DNA of 30,125 nt from CALBPI01 sp039815365 (GTDB lineage: Bacteria; Pseudomonadota; Gammaproteobacteria; Steroidobacterales; Woeseiaceae), in assembly GCA_039815365.1 (NCBI GenBank), contig JBCBZK010000031.1, forward strand, positions 1 to 30,125. Direction: 5' to 3'. Both the position numbers and the translations under genes were made by a program. The notes under the pieces are model-generated. The model was given only the letters and a program-made list of their open reading frames with translations. It was not told where the DNA came from and did no database searches. Each line of letters starts with the position of its first letter. Positions within the stretch are counted from its first letter, which is position 1. Positions 23,042 through 29,221 of the stretch are shown here, piece after piece.

Positions 23042-23410
23042 TTACAGCACTTCCGGTGCAAGCGACACGATTTTCATAAATTTCTGACCGCGCAACTCGC
23101 GGGTCACCGGGCCAAAGATACGCGTACCGATTGGCTCGAGCTTACTGTTCAACAGCACTGCGGCGTTGCCGTCAAAACGGATCAATGACCCATCCTTGCG
23201 ACGAACACCCTTGCGAGTGCGCACGACGACAGCGTTATACACTTCGCCTTTCTTAACCTTGCCACGCGGGATCGCGTCTTTGACGCTGACCTTGATGACA
23301 TCGCCTACACCGGCGTAGCGGCGCTTTGAGCCGCCAAGCACCTTGATGCACATCACGCGGCGCGCGCCGCTGTTATCTGCCGCATCAAGAACGGATTGCA
23401 TTTGAATCAT
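23042..23410 (-). CDS. rplN: 50S ribosomal protein L14
   Basis: The 122-residue protein sits at the subunit interface, where the silencing factor RsfS also binds. MIQMQSVLDAADNSGARRVM and the VKDAIPRGKVKKGEVYNAVV block identify it. E. coli L14 has 123 residues. In E. coli rplN is the first gene of the spc operon; here it follows rpsQ after a 48-nt spacer that has one hairpin and no obvious promoter. Confidence 0.98.
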   Translation of the reverse strand: MIQMQSVLDAADNSGARRVMCIKVLGGSKRRYAGVGDVIKVSVKDAIPRGKVKKGEVYNAVVVRTRKGVRRKDGSLIRFDGNAAVLLNSKLEPIGTRIFGPVTRELRGQKFMKIVSLAPEVL

Positions 23411-23431
23411 TGGCTTATTCCTGCCTTTAGG

Positions 23432-23452
23432 GTCTGCCGCACTACGGCGGAC
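23432..23452 (-). repeat. Hairpin at the S10/spc junction
   Basis: GTCTGCCG (23432-23439) pairs with CGGCGGAC (23445-23452), 8-bp arms with one mismatch (a G-U pair in one orientation) around a 5-nt loop, between rpsQ and rplN. There is no T-run, so it is not a typical intrinsic terminator; it sits where S10 and spc operons are separated in E. coli. Confidence 0.4.
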
Positions 23453-23458
23453 AACCGA

Positions 23459-23731
23459 CTATCGCTGTGCTGCGCGCTCAACAACCTCGACCACAGCCCA
23501 GGCTTTACTTTTTGACATCGGACGACATTCGGTGATCGCAACCGTATCGCCTTCGCGACATTGATTCGTCTCATCGTGCGCCTTCAGCTTTGTCGTACGG
23601 CGGATGTATTTGCCGTAGACGCCGTGGCGTACGAGACGTTCGATTGCTATCGACACTGTCTTGTCCATCTTGTCCGAGACGACCTTGCCTATCAGGCGGC
23701 GCTCGGAGTTTTCTGTATTCGCTTCGCTCAT
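23459..23731 (-). CDS. rpsQ: 30S ribosomal protein S17
   Basis: The 90-residue protein is an OB-fold 16S rRNA binder. GKVVSDKMDKTVSIAIERLV followed by HGVYGKYIRRTTKLKAHDE is diagnostic. E. coli S17 has 84 residues; the difference is a few residues at the acidic N-terminus (MSEANTENSERR). It starts 9 nt after rpmC. Confidence 0.97.
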   Translation of the reverse strand: MSEANTENSERRLIGKVVSDKMDKTVSIAIERLVRHGVYGKYIRRTTKLKAHDETNQCREGDTVAITECRPMSKSKAWAVVEVVERAAQR

Positions 23732-23740
23732 CTTTTGTCC

Positions 23741-23938
23741 TTACGCCTTTTTGGCTGCCACTTGCGTCATCACCGTTTTAATACGCGCGATGTCTTTACG
23801 CACGCGACGGTAATCCTGCTGTGGCATTTCCTGCCCGGTCGCTTTCTGCATACGCAGGTTGAACTGCTCTTTACGCAATTTCAGCAACTCGGCTTCAAGA
23901 GCATCGCTGCTCATTTCACGCATTTCTGAGGCTTTCAT
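23741..23938 (-). CDS. rpmC: 50S ribosomal protein L29
   Basis: The 65-residue protein is a helical hairpin at the tunnel exit near the trigger-factor docking site. MKASEMREMSSDALEAELLK and the middle EQFNLRMQKATGQ are typical. E. coli L29 has 63 residues. Its ATG shares one base with the TAA of rplP (TAATG), so translation is coupled. Confidence 0.97.
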   Translation of the reverse strand: MKASEMREMSSDALEAELLKLRKEQFNLRMQKATGQEMPQQDYRRVRKDIARIKTVMTQVAAKKA

Positions 23939-24351
23939 TACATCACCTGCCGTGCGACGAATGCCGTCGCCATAGGAATCTTGGCGGCCGCCAGGCGAAA
24001 CGCCTCGCGCGCTATTTCTTCGCTCACACCTTCCATTTCATAAAGGATACGGCCTGGCTGAATCTGGGCTACCCAGTACTCAACGTTACCCTTACCTTTA
24101 CCCTGACGTACTTCCAGCGGTTTCTTACTGATCGGTTTGTCGGGGAAGACGCGGATCCAGATTTTGCCGCCACGTTTAATGTGACGTGTCATCGCACGAC
24201 GTGCCGCTTCAATCTGACGCGCTGTCAGACGACCACGACCTGTCGCTTTCAATGCATACTCGCCGAAAGACACAGTGCTACCGCGCTGCGCGAGGCCGCG
24301 GTTGCGACCTTTCATCTGCTTTCTGAATTTGGTTCTTTTTGGCTGCAACAT
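23938..24351 (-). CDS. rplP: 50S ribosomal protein L16
   Basis: The 137-residue protein organises the A-site region of the large subunit. It begins MLQPKRTKFRKQMKGRNRG and contains the GRGRLTARQIEAARRAMTR block and EVRQGKGKGNVEYWVAQIQP; the arginine of EVRQ is the residue position hydroxylated by the YcfD oxygenase in E. coli. E. coli L16 has 136 residues. It lies 12 nt after rpsC. Confidence 0.98.
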   Translation of the reverse strand: MLQPKRTKFRKQMKGRNRGLAQRGSTVSFGEYALKATGRGRLTARQIEAARRAMTRHIKRGGKIWIRVFPDKPISKKPLEVRQGKGKGNVEYWVAQIQPGRILYEMEGVSEEIAREAFRLAAAKIPMATAFVARQVM

Positions 24352-24363
24352 GCTCGTTAGCTC

Positions 24364-25047
24364 CTAGCGCGCCGCGGCGTCTGCAGGCTCAGCTGCCTGA
24401 CTTTCGCCGGTATCATAAACTTCGCCCTTGAAGATCCAGACCTTGACGCCAATGATGCCGTAAGTTGTGTTGGCCTCAGCGGTGCCGTAGTCGATGTCAG
24501 CGCGCAGCGTGTGCAACGGCACACGACCTTCGCGATACCACTCAGAACGGGCAATCTCAGCACCGTTCAAACGACCACCAGCTTTGACTTTGATACCCAA
24601 AGCGCCGACACGCATGGTGTTGGTCACCGCGCGTTTCATCGCACGACGGAACATGATGCGTCGCTCGAGCTGTTGCGCGATGCCTTCAGCAACCAACGTT
24701 GCGTCAAGCTCAGGCTTACGAATTTCGGCGATATTGATGCGTACGTCTGGCAGAGGCATTTTCATCATGCGAGCGACGTCACGACGCAGGCGCTCAATGT
24801 CTTCACCCTTCTTACCAATCACGATGCCAGGGCGAGCCGTGTGCAACGTAATGTTCACTTTCTTGGCGGGACGCTCAATCTGGATACGTGACACAGAAGC
24901 ATCTTTCAGACGCTTCGACAGGTAACTGCGAACTTCGTAGTCCTGACGAACGTATTCCGGATATGTTTGTGAATCCGCGTACCACTTGGACGTCCAGTCA
25001 GACGTAATGCCAAGGCGAATACCGGTAGGATGTACTTTTTGACCCAT
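24364..25047 (-). CDS. rpsC: 30S ribosomal protein S3
   Basis: The 227-residue protein lines the mRNA entry tunnel of the small subunit. The N-terminal KH domain includes the GxxG loop in PGIVIGKKGEDIERLRRDV, and the C-terminal domain contains SEWYREGRVPLHTLRADIDY and the conserved TYGIIGVKVWIFKGE. E. coli S3 has 233 residues; the difference is in the variable C-terminal tail, which is alanine-rich here. It lies 11 nt after rplV. Confidence 0.98.
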   Translation of the reverse strand: MGQKVHPTGIRLGITSDWTSKWYADSQTYPEYVRQDYEVRSYLSKRLKDASVSRIQIERPAKKVNITLHTARPGIVIGKKGEDIERLRRDVARMMKMPLPDVRINIAEIRKPELDATLVAEGIAQQLERRIMFRRAMKRAVTNTMRVGALGIKVKAGGRLNGAEIARSEWYREGRVPLHTLRADIDYGTAEANTTYGIIGVKVWIFKGEVYDTGESQAAEPADAAAR

Positions 25048-25058
25048 AGCGAGCTGCC

Positions 25059-25400
25059 CTATTTACCAGCGTCGTCCGCAACGCGGATCGTGATGTGGCT
25101 GTTACGTTTGATAATGCGTGTGCCACGGCCTTTGGCGCGTGCACGGTAGCGACGAAACGTCGGTGCTTCGTCGATCATGATTGTTTCAACTTTCAGTTCG
25201 TCAATATCGGCGCCGTGATTGTGCTCGGCGTTCGCGATCGCGGACTCCAATACCTTACGAACAATCGCCGCACCTTTCTTAGGCATGAACGACAACGTCG
25301 TAATGGCTTCGTCTACTGACTTGCCACGAATCATGTCTGCCACCAGGCGACATTTTTGCGGTGAGATGCGCGCATAGCGCAATTTTGCTGCGACTTGCAT
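25059..25400 (-). CDS. rplV: 50S ribosomal protein L22
   Basis: From the ATG at 25400 (MQVAAKLRYARISPQK) the protein has 113 residues, close to E. coli (110). An in-frame ATG at 25439 lies inside rpsS and is rejected, since AAGGAT is placed just before 25400. The long beta hairpin reaching into the exit tunnel, the macrolide-resistance region, is represented by the RRYRARAKGRGTRIIKRNSH segment. It starts 10 nt after rpsS. Confidence 0.97.
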   Translation of the reverse strand: MQVAAKLRYARISPQKCRLVADMIRGKSVDEAITTLSFMPKKGAAIVRKVLESAIANAEHNHGADIDELKVETIMIDEAPTFRRYRARAKGRGTRIIKRNSHITIRVADDAGK

Positions 25401-25410
25401 GTCGTAATCC

Positions 25411-25686
25411 TTAACGCTTGGTCTTGCGATCACCCGCATGACCCTTAAAGGTCCGGGTCATCGCGAATTCGCCAAGTTTATGGCCAACCATGTTTTCTGA
25501 GATCAGTACAGGCACGTGTTGACGGCCGTTATGCACAGCAATCGTCAGGCCAACCATGTCCGGCAACACCATTGAGCGGCGTGACCAGGTTTTGATGGGA
25601 CGGCGATCGTTGGCAGCAGCTGCAGCCTCAACCTTCTTGGCGAGGTGGTTGTCAACGAACGGTCCTTTTTTAAGTGAACGAGGCAC
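25411..25686 (-). CDS. rpsS: 30S ribosomal protein S19 (GTG start)
   Basis: The 91-residue protein is in the 30S head with S13. It begins PRSLKKGPFVDNHLAKKVE after a GTG initiator at 25686 and contains TWSRRSMVLPDMVGLTIAVH and GHKLGEFAMTRTFKGH. E. coli S19 has 92 residues. It follows rplB by 33 nt. Confidence 0.98.
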   Translation of the reverse strand: MPRSLKKGPFVDNHLAKKVEAAAAANDRRPIKTWSRRSMVLPDMVGLTIAVHNGRQHVPVLISENMVGHKLGEFAMTRTFKGHAGDRKTKR

Positions 25687-25719
25687 GTATTTCTTCCTGT
25701 CTCTGGCTTAAGTCAGCCG

Positions 25720-26550
25720 TTACTTGCGGCTCTTACGCCGACGAACAATCATCGAATCGGTACGCTTGTTAGAGCGTGTCTTGTAACCCTTGGTCGGCGT
25801 ACCCCACGGGCTCACCGGATGGCGACCACCTGACGTACGACCCTCACCACCACCGTGCGGGTGATCCACCGGGTTCATCGCCACACCGCGAACGGTCGGA
25901 CGAACGCCGCGCCAACGTTTGGCACCGGCTTTACCCAGCTTGCGAAGGTTGTGTTCACCATGACCGACTTCACCAATCGTGGCGCGACACTCTGTGTGAA
26001 TCCTGCGCATCTCACCGGAGCGCAGACGCAGCGTGACGTAAGCGCCTTCGCGAGCAGCGACCTGAGCGACGCCGCCCGCTGAGCGCACCATTTGTGCGCC
26101 TTTGCCTGGCTTCATCTCGACGCAGTGCACTTGACTACCGACGGGAATGTTACGCAGTGGTAATGAATTACCGGGCTTGATCGGCGCATCATCAGAAGAC
26201 TGAATCGGCGTGCCAACAGCAATGCCCTTAGGCGCCAGAATATAGCGACGCTCGCCGTCGGCATATTTGATCAACGCAATGTGTGCGCTGCGGTTTGGAT
26301 CATACTCCAGACGCTCAACGACACCCTGAACCCCAAACTTGTCACGTTTGAAGTCAATGATGCGGTAACGCTGCTTGTGACCACCGCCATGATGGCGAAC
26401 CGTAATGCGACCCGTGTTGTTACGACCACCGCTCTTTGACTTCTTGTCGAGCAACGGCGCGTAAGGACCACCTTTGTGCAAGCCTTCGGTCAGTACTTTG
26501 ACCTTGAAGCGACGTCCTGGTGAGGTCGGTTTTTGTTTTTGCAATGACAT
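25720..26550 (-). CDS. rplB: 50S ribosomal protein L2
   Basis: The 276-residue protein is the core 23S rRNA binder required for subunit joining and peptidyl transfer. The C-terminal MNPVDHPHGGGEGRTSGGR carries the essential histidine, and TKGYKTRSNKRTD follows. The HHGGGHKQRYRIIDFKRDK block near residue 55 is also conserved. E. coli L2 has 273 residues. It follows rplW by 25 nt. Confidence 0.98.
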   Translation of the reverse strand: MSLQKQKPTSPGRRFKVKVLTEGLHKGGPYAPLLDKKSKSGGRNNTGRITVRHHGGGHKQRYRIIDFKRDKFGVQGVVERLEYDPNRSAHIALIKYADGERRYILAPKGIAVGTPIQSSDDAPIKPGNSLPLRNIPVGSQVHCVEMKPGKGAQMVRSAGGVAQVAAREGAYVTLRLRSGEMRRIHTECRATIGEVGHGEHNLRKLGKAGAKRWRGVRPTVRGVAMNPVDHPHGGGEGRTSGGRHPVSPWGTPTKGYKTRSNKRTDSMIVRRRKSRK

Positions 26551-26575
26551 GTCTGTCTACCTTGCTACCCGCGCC

Positions 26576-26884
26576 TTATTCGGCGCCGAGGAAATCAATT
26601 TCGCTGCCCGCCGCAAGGCTGACATACGCTTTCTTGAATGCTGACCGACGGCCCAAACCGCGACCGCGACGTTTCACTTTGCCCGCTTGGTTGACAACGG
26701 TGACGGCGTCAACGCTGACTTCGAACAGTTTCTCGACAGCCGCCTTGATCTCGCTCTTCGTCGCATCAACGCGAACTTTGAACGCGACCTGGTTGGCTTT
26801 CTCGGAAATCAAATGGCTCTTTTCAGAGATATGCGGACCTAACAGTACGGTCAGCAAACGCTCTTCGCGGAATGTCTGGCTCAT
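26576..26884 (-). CDS. rplW: 50S ribosomal protein L23
   Basis: The 102-residue protein surrounds the tunnel exit and is the docking site for trigger factor and SRP. LLGPHISEKSHLISEKANQV and the VKRRGRGLGRRSAFKKAYV loop identify it. E. coli L23 has 100 residues. Its ATG overlaps the rplD stop by 4 nt (ATGA), implying coupling. Confidence 0.97.
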   Translation of the reverse strand: MSQTFREERLLTVLLGPHISEKSHLISEKANQVAFKVRVDATKSEIKAAVEKLFEVSVDAVTVVNQAGKVKRRGRGLGRRSAFKKAYVSLAAGSEIDFLGAE

Positions 26885-27492
26885 GACAAACGCTCCTCTA
26901 CTAGCTTCAGTGCGGCAACGCTGATCACCACTTTTTCAAAGCGCAGCAACGTCACCGGATCGATCGCCGTGACGTCGATGATGCCGACGTTTTTCAGGTT
27001 GCGTGCCGCCAGATACAGGTTCTCATCAAACGCTTCGTTAACGATAAGGACGTTGTCCAGAGACAAACCCTTGAGCTTCGCAGCGAGCTCCTTTGTCTTC
27101 GGCGCATCAACAGTGATCGACTCAACGACCACCAGACGCTCCTGACGCAGCAGCTCCGAGAACAACGAGCGCAATGCGCCGCGATACATCTTACGGTTCA
27201 CTTTTTGGCTGTAATCGCGAGGGCGAGCAGCGAATGCGCGACCACCACCGACCCAGATTGGGCTGCGAATCGTGCCGGCGCGTGCGCGACCAGTGCCTTT
27301 TTGATTCCATGGCTTAGCGCCACCGCCACTGACATCAGCGCGGTTCTTCTGCCGCTTGGTGCCACTGCGTGCACCAGCAAGCCATGCGGTAACGACTTGG
27401 TGAATCAAAGGCTCATTGAAATCAACGCCGAACGCTTGCTCGGAGACTTCAACGCCGCCTTTGGCGCCAACGATATCGAGTTTCATCGCCAT
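26881..27492 (-). CDS. rplD: 50S ribosomal protein L4
   Basis: The 203-residue protein has a globular domain and a long extended loop that reaches into the exit tunnel (SGGGAKPWNQKGTGRARAGT then RSPIWVGGGRAFAARPRDYS). In E. coli it also binds the S10 leader to attenuate the operon. The ATG at 27492 has AAGGG 7 nt before it; an ATG two codons later (27486) would match the E. coli length of 201 exactly. The gene lies 3 nt after rplC. Confidence 0.97.
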   Translation of the reverse strand: MAMKLDIVGAKGGVEVSEQAFGVDFNEPLIHQVVTAWLAGARSGTKRQKNRADVSGGGAKPWNQKGTGRARAGTIRSPIWVGGGRAFAARPRDYSQKVNRKMYRGALRSLFSELLRQERLVVVESITVDAPKTKELAAKLKGLSLDNVLIVNEAFDENLYLAARNLKNVGIIDVTAIDPVTLLRFEKVVISVAALKLVEERLS

Positions 27493-27495
27493 CGG

Positions 27496-28146
27496 TTAGC
27501 CCTTTCTCTTTGTTTTGATCGCCGGGCGAACGATAACGCTGCCGTCGGCGTGTCCCGGGATAGCGCCTTTAATCAGGATAAGGTTCTTTTCCTGATCGAC
27601 GCGTACTACTTCCAGGTTCTGAATCGTGCGTTGCACGTTACCCATATGGCCGGACATTTTCTTGCCCTTGAAGACGCGACCTGGCGTTTGGTTCTGACCA
27701 ATCGAGCCCGGCGCACGATGCGAGATCGAGTTACCGTGCGTAGCGTCTTGCATGCTGAAATTGTGGCGTTTCACGGTGCCCGCGAAACCCTTACCGATAG
27801 TGGTGCCGATGACGTCAACCTTCTGGCCTGCCTCGAACAGCTCTACGGTGACTTCGCTGCCCACTGCGAGCTCATCGCCTTCACCGTCATTCAGACGATG
27901 CTCGACGAGACGCTTGCCAGCTTCTGACTTAGCGGCTGCATAGTGGCCTGCGAGGGGTTTTGATACGCGCGATGCTTTTACTGAGCCTGCCGCTACCTGT
28001 ACGGCACGGTAACCATCGCGCTCCACGGTTTTCACCTGTGTGACACGGTTCGGCGTGGCTTCAATGACGGTGACTGGAACCGAGGCTCCGTCTTCCGTAA
28101 AGATGCGCGTCATGCCGCATTTGCGGCCAACGATTGCGATCGTCAT
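27496..28146 (-). CDS. rplC: 50S ribosomal protein L3
   Basis: The 216-residue protein is one of the two assembly initiators of the 50S and reaches towards the peptidyl-transferase centre. HGNSISHRAPGSIGQNQTPG includes the glutamine that PrmB methylates in E. coli. GRVFKGKKMSGHMGN follows. E. coli L3 has 209 residues. GGAAGAGAG precedes the ATG. The gene is separated from rpsJ by an unusual 434-nt non-coding spacer with its own apparent promoter. Confidence 0.98.
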   Translation of the reverse strand: MTIAIVGRKCGMTRIFTEDGASVPVTVIEATPNRVTQVKTVERDGYRAVQVAAGSVKASRVSKPLAGHYAAAKSEAGKRLVEHRLNDGEGDELAVGSEVTVELFEAGQKVDVIGTTIGKGFAGTVKRHNFSMQDATHGNSISHRAPGSIGQNQTPGRVFKGKKMSGHMGNVQRTIQNLEVVRVDQEKNLILIKGAIPGHADGSVIVRPAIKTKRKG

Positions 28147-28497
28147 GTTTCTCTCTTCCCTAGTACTGACTGCGATTGGTCAATACAAACAAAATTCAAA
28201 GTCCGGTCAGTCACACACTGCAATTGGCGTGCGCTGTCTGCCACTATCACCGCGCCTGCTGGTACTTCACCAGTGGTTCGCGAGCGGCCGCTCCGGCTTG
28301 CAGTTCTGCAGCCTGCCAAATGGCAGCGCCTGTAAAGAACCAATACCGGAAGCCTTTAAAGGCCCCATCAGATCGCCCCTCGCTCGCTATGCGAAGCTTC
28401 CGGAGACGACCGCGCCATCGAGCCTTACCCGATGGCGCTGGTTTTCGCCCGATTCACCGCCAGAAATCTGTGTTTCCGATCATCGAGAATCGCGCAG
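28147..28497 (-). promoter_or_regulatory. Structured leader upstream of rplC
   Basis: About 350 nt between the predicted start near 28497 and the rplC ATG hold no credible CDS but several perfect inverted repeats. They are GCGCCATCG/CGATGGCGC (28412-28420 with 28430-28438), CCGGAAGC/GCTTCCGG (28346-28353 with 28396-28403), CTGCCA-AA-TGGCAG (28313-28326), GAGCGGCCGCTC (28282-28293) and CTGGT/ACCAG (28259-28273). The layout suggests a folded mRNA leader, possibly a ribosomal-protein autoregulatory element. In E. coli L4 controls this operon through a leader upstream of rpsJ, so an equivalent here would be displaced one gene downstream. No GC stem followed by a T-run was found. Confidence 0.55.
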
Positions 28498-28503
28498 CCC
28501 GCT

Positions 28504-28531
28504 ATTATAGCGGGCGAATTCAGGATTACAA
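28504..28531 (-). promoter_or_regulatory. Internal promoter between rpsJ and rplC
   Basis: On the minus strand TTGTAA (28531-28526) and a perfect TATAAT (28509-28504) are separated by 16 bp. The -10 box forms the centre of a perfect palindrome, GCCCGCTAT-T-ATAGCGGGC (28497-28515), which could also be an operator. The predicted start is near 28497. It would allow rplC and downstream genes to be expressed separately from rpsJ. Confidence 0.6.
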
Positions 28532-28580
28532 CAAGATTTCAGTAGAAACTGCGCTTGAAAGCGAGAATCACTGATCTTAT

Positions 28581-28895
28581 CTAGTTCAGCTTGATCTGGA
28601 CGTCCACACCAGCCGGCAATTCCAGCTTCATCAGTGCATCAACAGTCTTGTCAGTAGGATCGACAATATCCATCAAACGCTTGTGGGTGCGAAGCTCATA
28701 CTGGTCGCGAGCGTCTTTATTAACGTGCGGCGAGATCAGCACAGTAAAGCGCTCCATCTTGGTCGGCAGAGGCACAGGACCTTTAACCGTGGCGCCTGTT
28801 CGCTTCGCTGTATCAACGATTTCGCGAGCTGACGTGTCGATAAGACGATGATCGAAAGCTTTCAAGCGGATTCTAATATTCTGATTCGTAGCCAT
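28581..28895 (-). CDS. rpsJ: 30S ribosomal protein S10 (NusE)
   Basis: From the ATG at 28895 the protein has 104 residues, against 103 in E. coli. Besides its place in the 30S head, S10 (NusE) joins NusB in antitermination and NusG in transcription-translation coupling. IRIRLKAFDHRLIDTSAREI and RFTVLISPHVNKDARDQYEL are diagnostic. A longer in-frame extension to 28964 enters the inverted-repeat region and is rejected; AAGG lies 8 nt before 28895. It is flanked by two unusual spacers: 326 nt from tuf and 434 nt before rplC. Confidence 0.98.
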   Translation of the reverse strand: MATNQNIRIRLKAFDHRLIDTSAREIVDTAKRTGATVKGPVPLPTKMERFTVLISPHVNKDARDQYELRTHKRLMDIVDPTDKTVDALMKLELPAGVDVQIKLN

Positions 28896-28937
28896 TTGCT
28901 CAACCTTTTTGCTCTTTCCAGCGGGTTTTGTTTTGCC

Positions 28938-29030
28938 AGCAAGAGCTGTGCTCAATATTTCCATTTACTCCATGGCTCACTTCGCTGCGCTTTACTTCCG
29001 TAAATGGAAATATTGAGCACAGCCCTTGCT
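28938..29030. repeat. Long inverted repeat 1 with conserved core
   Basis: Arms 28938-28968 and 29000-29030 are 31 bp each with one mismatch (28944 against 29024); the inner 24 bp are perfect. The loop (28969-28999, 31 nt) read on the minus strand is GGAAGTAAAGCGCAGC, then GAAGT, then GAGCCATGGA. That loop is nearly the same as the loop of repeat 2, although the arms are unrelated. No T-run follows in either direction. Confidence 0.9.
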
Positions 29031-29068
29031 TACCATGGGCCGCCCGGTGGGCTGGCCTTCTTCGTTCT

Positions 29069-29106
29069 GCCTCACCACTAAGATCTTCCCAATCTCTCGG
29101 TGAGGC
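29069..29106. repeat. Short inverted repeat between the two long repeats
   Basis: GCCTCACC (29069-29076) and GGTGAGGC (29099-29106) form a perfect 8-bp stem with a 22-nt loop. It lies between the two long inverted repeats and may be an unrelated hairpin of the tuf-rpsJ transcript. Confidence 0.5.
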
Positions 29107-29108
29107 TA

Positions 29109-29202
29109 AGGCTCTGATCACCCACTAAAACCTTTTCGCGGAAGTAAAGCGCAGCCACAGCGAGCCATGGAGCGAAAAGGTTTTAGTGGGTGATCAGAGC
29201 CT
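29109..29202. repeat. Long inverted repeat 2 with conserved core
   Basis: Arms 29109-29139 and 29172-29202 are a perfect 31-bp inverted repeat. The loop (29140-29171, 32 nt) read on the plus strand is GGAAGTAAAGCGCAGC, then CACAGC, then GAGCCATGGA, so it is the repeat-1 core in the opposite orientation. The arms show no similarity to those of repeat 1. The element lies 19 nt after the tuf stop codon. Confidence 0.92.
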
Positions 29203-29221
29203 GCGCTAACTCAATCAACCG

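Noticed and set aside
28176..28574. 132-residue open frame on the plus strand in the rpsJ-rplC spacer
   Set aside because: No ribosome site, no recognisable family, proline/serine/arginine-rich shadow-like composition, and it is antisense to a structured leader.
28900..29128. Open frames on both strands across inverted repeat 1
   Set aside because: Their translations look alike on the two strands only because the DNA is an inverted repeat; no start signals or family match.
28938..29202. Long inverted repeats as intrinsic terminators
   Set aside because: Neither stem is followed by a run of T on the strand of transcription, and the loops are far longer than in terminators.
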